Source of the DNA: Triglochin maritima
Lineage: Eukaryota > Streptophyta > Magnoliopsida > Alismatales > Juncaginaceae
Length of the DNA: 64,000 bases
NCBI GenBank assembly: GCA_963682175.1
Contig: OY821784.1
Location: 20,503,621 to 20,567,620, forward strand
Direction of reading: 5' to 3'
Numbering within the stretch: position 1 is the first letter of the stretch; every line of letters begins with the position of its first letter. Shown here in pieces: positions 41,617-54,315 of this stretch. Made by a program: the position numbers and the translations under genes. The notes under the pieces are model-generated. The model was not told the DNA's origin. It worked only from the letters and a program-made list of their open reading frames with translations, and searched no databases.

Positions 41617-42745
41617 ATTATTGGTGGTCTCCTCACTCTTAGGGAAGCATGGAAAAATCTGGAATTTTGGTCACCCTCTTGCAGCCATCGAACCCTTGAT
41701 TTCAGCCTCACTAGAGCCTCCTCCCGGACTAAGGCACGGTCCAAATCCTCCTTGCAAAGTCTTTCACGTTGAATGAGTTCCTCATCGCGTGGATTTTCCT
41801 CCCTTTGCTTCCTAATTTCAGCAAGGTCAAGCTCAGTTTCGCCAACCTTCTGCTCCACATGACCAAATGTAGCCTTACTCCATCTCTTAAGTTCCCCCTT
41901 CACCTCATTTAACGTTGCTACCAATCTAAACATGGGGGTAATTTCTACCCTCGTGGACCAAGCCTCCTTAACTGCATCCAAAAACATCTCATACTCAGCC
42001 CAGAAATTTACAAATCTAAACATACGCTTCTTCTTTGATTCCTCCTTTTCCGTGGTTAAGATGAGCATCGAGTGGTCACTCAAGTCCCTATCCTCCACGA
42101 CATAGTAAGAATCTAGAAAGACCACCACCACGCATGGGACATTAAGATTCTATCAATCTGCGTCTCGATGCTTTCTTCCCCATGTGAAGAATTGGACCAC
42201 GTAAATTCTCCTCCGGTAGACGGGACTTCCACAAGTTGGAGGCGATCCACACAAGCATTGAAGTCATCAATGGCCACCATGTTTATACCTGCTCCCCCTC
42301 TCTTCTCACCAGCTTTCCTAATGAAATTGAAGCCCCCACAAACCAGCCAAGGCATTGTGGCTGCTTGGGTAGCTCGACCAAGGTCCTCCCAAAGTGACCG
42401 CTCGACGTACCCATTTTCAGCATAAACCGCTATAATCGCTATGTTTCTCCTATATCTCGTCTCCCTTCCCTCAAGCTGTAGCAATTGCGTGGTTTCAAAG
42501 GTTACCCAAAGATCCACCTTGAGCTCATTCCATAATGCAAGAATCCTTCCAGAATTTGTAACCAAACTATTCGAAGCCCATTCATGCCCCCAAATGGCTC
42601 TCCTAAATCGATCCAATTTCTAAAGTTTCGCTTTGTGTTCAACGAGGCACACGATATTCACTTTGGCCTCCTTTATTCGTCCCTTAATCATGTGTGCACG
42701 GCCAGGGAGGTTTTCACCGTGCACGTTCCAGACTAGAACATTCAT
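41613..42745 (-). pseudogene. LINE E ORF2: endonuclease
   Basis: Starts at 42745 (MNVLVWNVHGENLPGRAHMI), 20 bases after the ORF1 stop. A TAG at 42620-42622 interrupts codon 42. The EEP domain continues with LVEHKAKL before the stop and SGRILALWNELKVDLWVTF, IAIIAVYAENGYVER, WLVCGGFN, STGGEFTWSNSSHGEESIETQIDRIL after it. A frame change at about 42120 leads to LSDHSMLIL, with the SDH motif intact. A linker with EVKGELKRWSKATFGHV follows to 41613. Confidence 0.83.
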
Positions 42746-42765
42746 GGCTTTGAAATATGGGACTT

Positions 42766-44615
42766 TCATCCCTTACCACCTTGGGTTGCTTTTTGTTGTT
42801 CTAGTCCCTTTTCTCGAATTACACGGAATGCTTCGGGTTGTAGTGATAGTAACTCAAGGTCCACCGGAGGTGGTGGAGATGTAGCCTTGCACCCATTCCT
42901 CTTTATCCCACCACGATGCTGAGTTGAGGGCTCATGTGCACACTCATCCTCTCCCTCATTTGCACTTCCCCCTTCATCCTCTCTTCCTTCAAGTTCCGCT
43001 ATAGCATTGAAATGCCCCAAACCTTTGATGCTGGTCTTGTCCCTTATAGCCCTAGACCGGGTGATAATGCCTCCTCTTAGGCGAAGATGGCTAGGGTCGG
43101 TATGACACCTGGCCACTCCACTTATGCCATTGCTTTGCTGCTCCCCAAACAAGAACATCTTTCCGTCACCATGCATCTCCCTTTTATCTCCACATGGAGT
43201 GTATCCAGCCATGTTTCCTCCAGCTGCCTCCAACGAAACTTCTTGGGATTTCTCCCCCATGATTGGTGGACCAGCACAATGTTTGTTTCCCTCACTAAGC
43301 TGCTTCCTAATTGGTTCCCTCCTTCGACTCACATGATGCCATCCTACAACAGCCTTTGTCCCCCCCAAACGAGGAAACTCCTCCATTGTTGGTGCAAGAA
43401 AAAGTTCTCAACTAACACTGCTCTCAATGCTGATTGGTTCATCTTCTAACAACAAGGACTGCTTTTTCGTTATCTCAGCCCTCCCCAACTCCGTTTTAGA
43501 GCTAACCTTTTCCGTTATGGGCTCCATCTCCGTTATTGTCTCCACCTCCATTATGGTATGCATCTTCCCCATGACCTCCACATGTGTTCCCACGCCTCCC
43601 CCTTCCCCATGCACGACGGTCACCATAAGAGGGTGAATAACTTCCCTCTCCTTCACACCTCCTGCACCACTCTCTTCTTCAAGCTCTCCCACCCCGGATG
43701 TGCCACTCTTCTTCTTCCGTCATTTCCGGCCAGCCTTCACCCAACCTTGCACCTTTGTATTGGTCTTCGCAGCCACTCTTCAAGCCACCTTCACCTCCTC
43801 ACGTTGGCTTTGTGGGCAACGAGCTTGAGTGTGCCGAAACTCCAAACATACTTCACAATGCCCCTGCTTCCACTCATACTCCATGTCCACCTTCTCCCAA
43901 ACCCCTCCATCGATTTGAATCTCCCAAGCCTAGTAAACGAGAGTCTTCCCCCCGAAGTGGTATTATCATCCATGTATAACAGCCTTCCAAGTACACTAGC
44001 TATGGCGCTAAGAATCGATGGTGACCAAAAACGAAGGTCTAGCTCTGACAGCCTTATCCAAATCGGAATGGATGACATTTTGCTTCTCTCCATAACCACT
44101 TCCGGTGTCCACTGTTGCACCAGTAAAGAGGTGCCCCGAACGAACCATGCACCTCGCTGAAGCACATGTTTACGGTCCTCCTCCAACTTGAAATGAAAAG
44201 GTACGAACCCATTCCGGTGATGAATCGCCTCCACACGCCCTTGAAGCTCCCAAAGCTTGTGTAAATACCTCTCAAGTGTTGCTAAATGGGGTTTGAAGTC
44301 CACAAAATATCCAAATAGGACCTTCTCCCATGATTTCAGTGCATCCACCACTTGTTGCTTTGTGCACACTGCAACTTTTGCTCCATCCTTCAGCCCCGAT
44401 TGAATGAACTCAAGCGTTGTCTTTCCCTTTACTCCGGCACAAAACAACTCAAACCACTTCTTTAGTCGAAAGTCCCCATCCTTTGTGGGAGGAACAAGCT
44501 CAACACATGCATTAGCCGCACTCCCACAACTAGAATGTGCTATTAGAGGACGCTCTGAGTTGCCACCATCCTCCAACAGCCTTGAATCAAGGCTAGAACG
44601 CTCCAAACGTTCCAT
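42766..44615 (-). pseudogene. LINE E ORF1
   Basis: Start 44615 (MERLERSSLDS). The first 190 residues hold the DUF4283-like RNA-binding region (WFELFCAGVKGKTTLEFI, FKPHLATLERYLHKLWELQGRV, FVPFHFKLEEDRKHVLQRGAWF, IPIWIRLSELDLRFWS). A frame change near 43960 precedes the knuckle CEVCLEFRHTQARC (43816-43857), which has all four ligands. The C-terminal segment (43386-42766) is charged and ends in LSLQPEAFRVIREKGLEQQ, a short conserved tail found also in LINE G. Stop at 42766-42768. Confidence 0.82.
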
Positions 44616-44693
44616 TATAGTAGGAAATCAAGGGTAAAAGATGAAAAAACAACAACAAAACGACCTAGAAAAACATAGGTTTCCCCATGCCTA

Positions 44694-46119
44694 CTCTCTC
44701 CTTCTACTTCTCTGTCCGTCTTCTGTCTCACCTCTCTCCCCTCTCTCCCTCTCCTTTACTCTCCCCCTATTTTGTCTATCTCTCATTTTATCTCTCCTCC
44801 TTTTCTCCCCAACTCCCTCCTTCTCCTTCACTCCCCCTCTCTTAATTTCTCCTTCCCATCTCTATCCTTCTCTCCCCTTCTCCTTCTCCTTCTCTCTCTG
44901 CTTCTTCACTCTTTCTAACCTTCTGTATCCACTTCTCCTTCTCCCTATCTCTCCCTTTCTTTCTCCTTATCTACCCTTATCTTCTCCATCTCCTTCTCTC
45001 CCTCTTTCTCCCTTAGTCCTTCTTTTTAGTACTCTTTCTTTCCTTATTCTATCCTACTTCTCTCTCCCTCCACCTTCCTTTTCTCTCTCTCCCTCCGTCT
45101 CTTGTCTCTCTTCTTCACTATCTCTCCTTACCCTATTCTTTGTATTTCTATTTCTACTTCTCATTCTCCTTCTCTCCCTCTCATTTTCCTTCTCTCTATC
45201 CATTTCCTTCTCTCTCTCTCACTCTCACTCTCCGTCTCAATCTCCTTCTCTCTCTCATCTACTTCCCTCTCTTCCCTCTATCCTCCATCTCTCTTTCCTC
45301 CTTCTCTTTCTCCTTCTCTCACTCCTTCTCCCTCTCCTTGTCATCCTCTCTCATCTCTCCCCCTCTCTCCTTTCGGTCTCTTTTCTTTTCCTTCCATTTC
45401 TCTGAATCTCCTTCTCTCTCTCCCTTCTTTCAATGGATCCTCATTCTTCTCTCTTTCATTCCCCTTTTGCCTCTCCTTGTCGTGTCTGTTGTTCTCGTCT
45501 TCTTCTCTCTCCTTCTTCTTACCTTCTACCTCTACTTCTACTTCTCCCACTCTCTTTCCTACTATCCATCTCCTTCCCTTCCAGTCTCCTCTTCCTTCTC
45601 TCTCTTTCTCTCCTTCTACTTCACTTTCTCCATCTAGTTCACTTACAGAATCTCTCTCCCCTTCTCTCACTCTTTCTCCCTCTCCCTTTCCTCCCTCTTT
45701 CTACTTCTTCTTCTCTCCTTATCTTTCTCTATTTCCTTTTCTTTACTCCACAATCTCCCTCTCTCTCCCCTTCTCCCACTCTCCATCTCCCTCTCCCTCC
45801 TTCTTTATTGTTCTCTCTCCACCTCTGTCCACCTCTCCCCACTCTCCTCCTTCCAGCTCTCAGTGTCCAACTCCTTCTCTCTTCTTCTTCCCTCTTCGTC
45901 TCTCCTTGTCTCCCCCATTTCCTTCCCTCTCGTCGTAGGTTCTCCATCTTTGTCTCTCCCCTTGTCCCTCTCTCTCTCTCCTTCTCCTCTCTCCCTCCAC
46001 TCTCCCACCTCTCTCCCCTCTCTCCCTCTCCTAGCCTCTCTCCCTCCTATGTCTATCTCTCGTTTTATCTCTCCTACTTTTCTCCCCACCTCCCTCCTTC
46101 TCCTTCACTCCCCCTCTCT
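44694..46119. repeat. pyrimidine satellite II, block 3
   Basis: About 1.4 kb C/T-rich. Begins in the segment where block 2 ended and ends in TTCACTCCCCCTCTC, the segment where block 4 begins. Markers: TCTTTTTAGTACTCTTTC at 45020, CTTCTTCACTATCTCTCC at 45108, CACTTACAGAATCTC at 45640, CCACAATCTCCC at 45746. No gene. Confidence 0.82.
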
Positions 46120-46316
46120 TTTTTGCAAGGCAAAAGGGAGGGTTGGCCTTTAATTTTATTAATTTAAAAAAAGATTACAACCTACCAAAAAAGAAAAAAG
46201 AAAGTGATAGAGTCCGTGGGGTATGGTAACATGCATATCCGGTCTCGACACTACATAGGAGTTTTACATCACTATTTGCTTAGTAGTTATATCCCATCAT
46301 CATTTATCAACAGCAA

Positions 46317-47457
46317 CTAGAACCACGTGGTTTGAAAATTCTCCTTCTCTTCTTCATTGTCCGCATATTTGTTAATTTTATCCCAAAGGCATCCGACCAT
46401 GTCTTTGATTGCAGGCACTATGTCCGCGGGCTTCTTCTTCTCTCTCTTGAAAATCCTACGGTTTCGTTCCATACAACATTCATGGATCGTGGCATTGAAA
46501 GGCCACCGTTTCACCACCTTGTAAACTCGGCTTCCTCATGCATGGGAAATGTGTGTAGCTTCGCCTTCAAGTCATCGTGCTAAGCGACTACTCAGCTGCA
46601 TGAGATGGAGTGCTGACCACACCTCATTTATGTACGCACACTCCCAAAAAAGGTGCTCCATATCTTATTCCACCCCTTCACAAAGGCTACATACCGGGTC
46701 ATGCTTCGCCCCTCGATGATTCATGAGTTTCTTGGTTAGCAGGCTCCCCCTCATTGCTCTCCAAGCTGTGAGAGCACGCTTGGAAATACCATGTTTATGC
46801 CATACCATACCAGCCCAAGTCACCTTTCTTCCCGGTCGTGTCACCCACTTTAACACTTCTTGGATTGGTAGTGTAGCACCCTTCCCTCCAATGCGCTTTG
46901 GCTAATCCATGCGTCCATGGATGCGAGTATTGGTTATCTTCAAGTGCACTTCCTCCGTGGTTGACCGTGGTGGGGGGGGGGGGGGGGAGGTTCCATTCCA
47001 CCTCTCTTATGAAGTAGGAAACTCTAGTGTCCCAAGGCAATCCCAATTCGTTGTCTAGTCCATCCCCCCAATTCTCACATTGAAACGGTTCTCCACACCA
47101 TCGATATTGCAAAAAACTTATATCTTCTCCACTCCCCACCTCATATTGGATGTGACATCGAGCAATGTCTCGAACTCGGAGAATCCGTTGCCATGCCCAT
47201 GATGAGGCTGATGGTGGTCTTGCAAGCCAAATTGAGTGGTTTTTGAGATATTTCCCATGCACACATTTCACCCAAAGGGAACCTCCTTCTGCCACCGCAA
47301 GCCACAGCAAGTGAACGAGACCCACATCTTTCCAATCCGTTAATCTTTTCAGACCGACCCCCTTCCTCCTTCGGTGTGCAAACGTCTCTCCAAGCCACCG
47401 CAACACAATTCTTCGTCCCTCCCCAAATGAAGTGGCATATAAGACTCTCCATCTCAT
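46317..47457 (-). pseudogene. LINE F ORF2: C-terminal region with zf-RVT
   Basis: Region after RT: CGGRRRFPLGEMCAWEI-type and ILRVRDIARCHIQYEVGSGEDISF blocks, then GMVWHKHGISKRALTAWRAMRG and CSLCEGVE, the first half of zf-RVT (46665-46856). The second half and the end (46317-46517) read MIHECC/CMERNRRIFKREKK. The G16 run (46972-46987) lies in this region and would encode or shift through glycine/proline codons; the frame 46795-47457 passes through it. Confidence 0.75.
46972..46987. repeat. G16 homopolymer in LINE F
   Basis: Sixteen G on the plus strand preceded by GTGGT. The corresponding position in LINE D is not G-rich. May be an expansion or an assembly effect. Confidence 0.85.
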
Positions 47458-47727
47458 GCAGCACTTCCCGTGGAATTAGGAAGGCGGAGGTCCAATAGAT
47501 ACTAAGGAAGACATGCACGCTTCTCACAAGTTCCACCCGGCCGGCAATGGATAAAAAATTCTGCTTCCAAGTGCTAAGACGCTCTTTGACCTTTTTCACG
47601 AGTGTCATGCAATGAGTCATTCCCATTCTCCCGGAAAATAAAGGCAGCCCAAGGTAGACCACTGGAAACTCCTTGCTCTCCATACGAAGGTGTGCTGCAA
47701 TCCATGCTCCATGTGGTACGTCCCCCG

Positions 47728-47769
<42 letters not shown>

Positions 47770-48838
47770 ACCCCATGAAAACTTTGCCCTTCCATGTGCT
47801 GAAACACAACACCGAGCAAGCCGTGAACTCCTCAAGGACAACCTTTATAGCTTGAGCGTTAGCCTTTGTGGCCCTTTCAAATACGAGAACATCATCGACA
47901 GAGAGCAAGTGTGACACAGGCACATCACCGCACCTTAAGGGCTCAAGTTGTCCAGTCGTGACCGCTTTCTTCAACATCTCACTCAAGACTTCCATACACA
48001 ACAAACAAGTACGGTGCCAAAGGATTTCCTTGCCTCAAACCATTTCTTGCAGTGAATGGGGTGGAGTTGTCTCCATTAACCGTCACTACGAAGGATGCCT
48101 TTACACAATTCAGAATGAGCTTTCTCCATTTAATCGGAAATCCAAACCGGCTCATCACTTCATCAAGGAAACTCCACAAGATTGAATCATAAGCTTTCCG
48201 GATGTCAAGTTTTAGGCACATGTGTCCCTTTCCTTTGTCGAGATGGAAGTTGTTGCATAGTTCATGTGCGAGAAGAATATTATCACCTATTCTCCTTCCT
48301 TTGACAAACACACTTTGGTTCTCCCCATTCAACCTTGGTAGCATCCCTTCAAACCATTGGCAATCACTTTGGATGTGAATCGATAGGTCATTCTGCATAG
48401 CGCTATGGGTCGGTAATCCCGAACCGAACTTGGTGCCTTCTTCTTCGGAATGATCGTGATCGATGTGGAATTCCATTAGGGTAACACTTTCCCACTGTCC
48501 AAACAAGAGCAAATGGCCTGAAACATGTCCCTTTTGATGATGTACCAAACGGTCTTGAAGAATTTTGCATTGAATCCATCGGGTCCCAGCGTCTTATCTA
48601 CATTGGCATGTAACACCACATCTTCTAGTTCCTTCAACTCCAACTTGTGTATTAATTGTCTCCCTTCCGTTGGCAGGAGTTGTGGTAAGACAATGGAGGG
48701 CTTAAGAGGTTGTACCTGAAAATTATTAGCAAACAAGTTAGCATAAAAATACCGGAAGGCGACCCGAATTTCTCCCTCCTCCTCCACGAGGTTTGCTCCC
48801 TCACACACTCTTCTCACTTGGTTGGTGGTTCTCCTCAC
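47458..48838 (-). pseudogene. LINE F ORF2: reverse transcriptase
   Basis: Contains SVFVKGRRIGDNILLAHEL, motif A KLDIRKAYDSILW, motif B NGLRQGNPLAPYLF and, in the next frame, the motif C region LLSVDDVLVF (47891-47902), where the usual FADD is SVDD; the two catalytic Asp are kept. After KVFMG the C42 run of the plus strand reads as a glycine run and the frame reopens at AGDVPHGAWI, then LPLFSGRMG. The frame changes near 47990 and 48500. Confidence 0.82.
47728..47769. repeat. C42 homopolymer in LINE F RT
   Basis: Forty-two C on the plus strand (G on the LINE sense strand), preceded by CCCCCG. Length is a multiple of three, so the LINE frame is kept and gains 14 glycines. LINEs D and E have only VFMGG or IFMGV here. 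Confidence 0.9.
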
Positions 48839-49949
48839 TCGAAGTTGCGCATGGAAAACCTAGTGTTCTGGTCCCCCTCTTTTAACCACTTCACCGTTGA
48901 TTTTTGTCGGATGAGAGACTCCTCCCAAGCAAGGGCTCGCTCAAAGTCCCCCTTTGCTACCCCTTCAGTAACGGCTACATCACTATTGTATGGGAGGTGT
49001 AGCCTTTGCTTCCTGACCTCCTCAATGGTTGCACGGGCCTCCCCCACCTTGTGGGTAACATTTCCAAAGGTCCTCTGACTCCATCTTATGAGTGCCTTCC
49101 TGACTTCATTTAATTTTTAAGGCACACGAAACATGGGCGTGCCTATCATGAACGTAGTCCAAGCTCTATCCACTACTCCACGAAACTCCTCATGCTCCGC
49201 CCAATGGTTTTCGAATATGAACATCTTCTTTTTCCGTCTATCATTGCCTTACGTCTTCATAATTAGCATGGCATGGTCACTCAAATCCTTGCCCCCAATA
49301 ATGTAGAAAGAATTCGGAAACACCTCAAGCCACTCATTGTTCATAATAATCCGGTCAATCCTCGTCTCAATACATGCATTTCCGTCGGAGGAGTTAGACC
49401 ACGTGAACTCCCCTCCCATAGAAGGGACCTCAAGGTGCTGAAGTTCATCAATACATTCAATAAATTCCTTCACTGCGATCTCATTTCCAGCAGCACCTCA
49501 ACACTTCTCACTAGCTACCCGAATGCAATTGAAGTCCCCTCCACTATCCACGGCCTCGAAACTTCTGGTGCCACTAGAAGTAGATCACTCCACAAAGCTC
49601 TCCTATCCACCTGCGCATTTTCTCCATACACAACCATGATGTCAAACCCGGTCTCATCCTTCTTATGGCAACCCTTGAAGTGAAGCACTTGCGGTGTTTC
49701 AAAAGTGACACGAAAGTCCATTATGTGATAATTCCATAGAACCAAAATTCGTCCAGAGTCCACAATCATGCTATTTTCCATCCATGGATAAGGCCAAATC
49801 GCTCGTTCAAATCTTTCCATCTTCTTATGCTTAACTTTGTGCTCCACAAGACACACCATGTCCGGGTTTGTCTCCTTTATTCGACCCCTAATCATGAGTG
49901 CACGACCGGGTCCATTTGCTCCTCGTACATTCCATATTAGCACATTCAT
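48835..49949 (-). pseudogene. LINE F ORF2: endonuclease and linker
   Basis: ORF2 start at 49949 (MNVLIWNVRGANGPGRALMI); an upstream in-frame methionine at 49976 belongs to the preceding sequence. Continues with CLVEHKVKHKKMERFERAIW and IMVVYGENAQVDRRALWSDLL to 49515, then in another frame VPSMGGEFTWSNSSDGNACIETRIDRIIM and KDLSDHAMLIM (49473-49249), with the SDH motif intact. The linker with VSHPQGG-type sequence reaches 48835. Breaks at about 49500, 49240 and 49110. Confidence 0.8.
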
Positions 49950-49989
49950 GGGATCAAGGTGCGGAGTGACCCCCATGACTTCTACGTGA

Positions 49990-51998
49990 AATTTTGTTGT
50001 TGAGCTTCCTCCTAGATCACCGAAGTGTGGGTGGTGGCCAGTGTGCTTTCTTCAATTCTACAAGGCCCGCCCCCTCCCTCTCATCTTCCCCCTTCTCCAC
50101 ATTGTCTATATTTCAGATAATTTCATACCTTCCCCCACTAGGTGGTGTCATGATCATGATGGGGGCCTTACCTTTTGCCACTCTCGTGTATGAATTCCAC
50201 TCCCCCTATGCAAACATCAATGAGGCCAGCCCATTTGCATGTTCCTTTGCCTTAGAGATGTGCCTCCTTTCATTACACTCTTCAATGGTTGGAGAGGCCT
50301 ATCCCCCATCTTCATGTTTGCCTCCATGTTCTCAAGCGGAATTTGCGTATCCCCCATGCTGCCACTAGTGTTCTCTCCAAGAGTTGCGTCTTCCACAATT
50401 ATCACCTCTTGTCAACAGAAATCATGTGCTCCCCCTCCATGCAAATTTCCCTCTTCCTCTTCACGTCTCCTACTCCCTTCAATTTGGTTATTTCCTACTA
50501 TTTATCCCCCTAGAGGAGTCATGTGATCCTCCACCCTTTCTTTTGCATACAAACATGGTGCCTCCTCATATGCCCATTTAAATCAAGAGCACTCAAGTCT
50601 CGTCCCATTGGCTATTCCCAAAATAGAGCAACCACTTTTCTCTCCCATTTCTCTTTGCTCATTTTGTCCACCAATAGGTTCACTTTCTTGTGCACCCAAG
50701 GGAGAAACCGTTATTGTCTTGGTGGCATCCAACTTGTCTCCCATCTTGTCCCCAATGCTATGCTTGCTCATATCACATGTTAATTGCACAATTTGGCTCC
50801 CCCTCTCATAGGAGAAACACGCACCCTCCTTTCCCTTGCCATTTGCCTCCACTTGTTCCCTCCCACATGTCTCTCCACATGGCACTTCATGACTTGCACC
50901 CGAGTCCACGTCCTCTCCTCTAGCCTCCACATCATCATCTCTTCCACCCTCTCCTTCGTTCTCTTCCGTCCAAGCATCTACCACCTCCGAGCAAGTGTGA
51001 GGGGCAAGCCAATCCCATGTCCCATCCTACGAATGCCATTGCTAGACACCTTCAAATTCCCTTCCTTACCATGGCCACTTCCAGCCTTCATCCGATTGAC
51101 AACTACCCATCCTCCTCCTTCTCCTTTTGCATCTCACAAGACTTGTTTATGGCCCCTATCCTCAGCTTGCAACATTCCAAGTCATGACCAAACTCGCTAC
51201 AAGCCGTGTAATAGTCGGGCCTCCATTCATACTCCACGTTTACTCTATGTATGCCGGCTTCTTCTACTTTCACCTCCACCCAACTTGGGTAAGTAAAATC
51301 ATGCGCCACTTCCATGCATACCCTTGCATAGGCTAGTCTTCTCCCCGAGGCGGTTGGCTCATTCATGTTGGCGAATGTTCCTCAAAGTTCCTCAAAGTTT
51401 TTTGAGACCAAAAGTAAAGGTATAACACCGGTAGACGAATCCAAATGCGGACTGTGGTAATACTCGCCCTTTGCAAGGCCTCATCCGGATCCCATTCTTG
51501 AACCTCATTGGGACACCCACAAATAAACCGTGGTCCCCCTTCAAGGACTTGTTTCCTATCTTCAGCAAGAGTGAAACGAAAAAGGAGGAAGCCTTGGCTC
51601 CTCTTGATAACCTCCATGCCTCCAACCAAACCCCACATCTTGTGGAGGTGCTTCTCTAGTGTAGGCAAATGTGGTTTAAACACAATGAAGTAACCAACAA
51701 GTACCTTATTCCATCTCTTCAAGGTCTCAACTACTTCTTTCTTGGAGCATAGAGCCATCTTCTCCCCTCCCTTCTCAGCTGAAGGGACATACTCTAGGGT
51801 CGTGCAAACCCTTGGTCCAGCCTTGAAGAATTCACTCCACTTCATTGGGGGAGCAAGAACACTCCCTAGAGGTGGTGCGTAGCCTTCCTCTCCCAAAATT
51901 GAGGATGAGAATTCCAATCGTAGTGGACGGAGATCCTTAGATGTGCCACAATCTCCATCTTCTAAGTGCAAATGAATAGAACTAAGCTTGGGATCCAT
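49990..51998 (-). pseudogene. LINE F ORF1 with damaged zinc knuckle
   Basis: The 212-codon first segment (51998-51363) carries the whole DUF4283-like region: PRVCTTLEYVPSAEKGGEKMA, YFIVFKPHLPTLEKHLHKMW, FLLFRFTLAEDRKQVLEGG and VRIWIRLPVLYLYFWS. After a frame change, 51366-51103 holds RRLAYARVCMEVAHDFTYPSWVEV and the knuckle YTACSEFGHDLECC (51169-51210), in which the first Cys is Tyr. A linker rich in E, R and G (50583-50984) and a degenerate C-terminus follow. Confidence 0.8.
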
Positions 51999-52125
51999 TC
52001 TGGTACAAAAACCAAGAGACTTGGTGGACGAAAAAGTCGGAAACCCAAGAGAAACCTAGGTTTTCCATTTTGCGCCACTCTTCTCTCCTCTCATGTTTCT
52101 TTTCTCTCACCTTTCTCTCCCTCCC

Positions 52126-54260
52126 TCACTCCCCCTCTCTCTCCTTCTCCTTCCCATTTATTTCCTTCTCTCCCCTTCTCCTTCTCCGTCTCTCTCCGCT
52201 TCATCACTATTTCTAACCCTCTGCATCACCTTCTCCTTCTCTCTTGCTATATCCTTCTCCTTATCTCTCCCTTTCTTTCTCCTTCTCTACCCTTCTCGTT
52301 TTCTATCTTCTTCTCTCCCTCTTTCTCCTTTAGTCCTTCTTTTTAGTACTCTTTCTCTCCTTCTTCTCTCTCCCTCCACCATCTCTTTCTCTCTCACTCT
52401 CCGTCTTTTGTCTCTCTTATTCTCTATCTCTCCTTATCCTTTTTTTTCTATTTCTACTTATCCTTCTCTCCCTCTCCTTCTCTCTGTCTGTTTCCTTCTC
52501 TCTCTCACTCTCACTCTCACTCTCCGTCTCAATCTCCTTCTCTCTCATCCCTCTATCCCCATCTCTCTTTCCTCCTCTTTCTCCTTCTCTCGCTCCTTCT
52601 CCTTCTCCCTCTCCTTCTTATCCTCTCTCATCTCTCCCCCTTTCTCCTTTCGTTCTCTATTCTTTTCCTTCCATCTCTCCTCTTTCTCCTTCTCTCTGCT
52701 TCTCATTCTTCCTCCCTCCTCCTTGTTCTTCTTCACTCCCTCTTATTGTCAAGCTCTCTCTCCTTCTCACTCCACTCTATGATTCTCTATTTACTTCTGT
52801 CTCTTCTCTCCTTATCCTTCACTCCCCGTCTACAATCTTCTTCCCTCTCTCTCCTCCTCTACTACAATCCCCCTACTTCTCTTTTCCCCTTTTCCTTCTC
52901 CTTCTCTCTCTTCTTCTTGTCCCTCTCTCTCTCACTTGCCTTCTCCTTCTCCTGTTGATTATCCCCTTATCTCCTTCTCCTTCCCATCTCCGTTCTTTCT
53001 CTCTCTCTCTCTCTCTCTGTCTCCTTGTCTCTCCATCTTGCTCTCCTCCCCTCTCACTCCTATTGTCCTTCTCTCTCTCTCCTTCTCTTCCCTCCACTCT
53101 CCCCTTCTCCTTCTGTCTCCTCATTCTTCTCTTTGTCGTTCCCCTTTTCTCTCTCCTTGTTGTCTCTCTTGTTCTCCTTCTTCATCTCTCTCCTTCTTCT
53201 TACCTTACCTCTACTTCTACTTCTACTTCTCCTTCTCCCACTCTCTTTCCTACTGTCCTTCTCCTTCCCTTCCAGTCTTCTCTTCCTTCCGTTTCCTCTC
53301 TCTTTATCTCCTCCTTGTCTTTCTCCATCTAACTGACTTACGGAATCTCTCTCCCCTTCTCTCACTCTTTCTCGCTCTCCCTTTCCTCTCTTTTTCTGCT
53401 TCTTCTACTCTCCCTGTCTTTCTCCCTCTCCTTTTCTTCACTCCACATTCTCCCACTCTCTCCTCTCTCTTCTTCTTGTTCTAATTCACTCTCTCTCCTT
53501 CTTCATTTCACTTACTCCTAATCTCTCTCCTTCTCCCACTCTTCATCTCCCTCTCCCTTCTTCTCTATTGTTCTCTCTACCTATCCTTCTCCATCTCTCC
53601 TCTCTCCCTCTCCTTGCCCTTCTCACACACTCTCCCTCTGTCCACCTCTCCACACTCTCCTTCTGCTTCTATCTCTCTATCTCTAACTCCTTCTCTCTTC
53701 TACTTCCCTCTTTGTCTCTCCTTGTTTCCCTCATTTCATTCCCACTCGTCCTACACTCTCCATCTCTGTGTCTCCTCTTCTCTCTCTGTGTCCTCATTCT
53801 TCTCTCATTCTCCTTCTCTCTATCTGTCTCCTTCTCTTTTCTTCTTCCCTCTCCATCTCTCCTTGTTTTCTCCATTTCCTTCCCTCTGATCCTACAATCT
53901 CCATCTTTGTCTCTCCCTTTCTCCCTCCCTCTCTCTCCATCTCCTTCGCTCTCCCTCCTCTCTCTCACCTCTCTCCCTCTTCTTCCCTCTCCGCCTCCTA
54001 TGTCTCTCTCTCCTCCTTTTCTCCCCCCCTCTCTCCTTCACTCCCCTCTCTCTCCTTCTCTTTCCCATCTCTTTCCTTCTCTCCCCTTCTCCTTCTCCAT
54101 CTCTCTCCGTTTCTTCACTCTTTCTAACCCTCTGCATCTCCTTCTCCTTCTCTCTCGTTGTCTCCTTCTCCTTATCTCTCCTTTTCTTTCTCCATCTCCT
54201 TCTCTACCTCTTTCTCCTTTAGTCCTTTTTTAGTATTCTTTCCCTCCTACTTCTCTCTCG

Positions 54261-54315
<55 letters not shown>

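Larger units (their letters stand above)
38995..44693 (-). mobile_element. LINE E, full-length L1-type element, decayed
   Basis: 5.7 kb on the minus strand with complete plan: short 5' UTR (44616-44693), ORF1 (44615-42766), ORF2 (42745-39160), 3' UTR (39159-38995) ending in seven A. Flanking 12-bp direct repeats CTCTCTCCTTCT (38981-38992 and 44694-44705) fit a target duplication. Sequence is a clearly separate subfamily from LINEs D and F. Every ORF has stops or frameshifts. Confidence 0.85.
46120..52125 (-). mobile_element. LINE F, full-length L1-type element, decayed
   Basis: About 6.0 kb on the minus strand. Flanked by a perfect 15-bp direct repeat TCACTCCCCCTCTCT (46105-46119 and 52126-52140), a good target duplication. 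5' UTR 51999-52125; ORF1 start 51998 (MDPKLSSIHL); ORF2 49949-46317; 3' UTR ends GCAAAAAA. Contains a 42-bp C run and a 16-bp G run not present in the sister copies. Confidence 0.85.

Noticed and set aside
47673..47914. Plus-strand ORFs with a polyproline run
   Set aside because: They read the C42 homopolymer antisense to the LINE RT; no gene.
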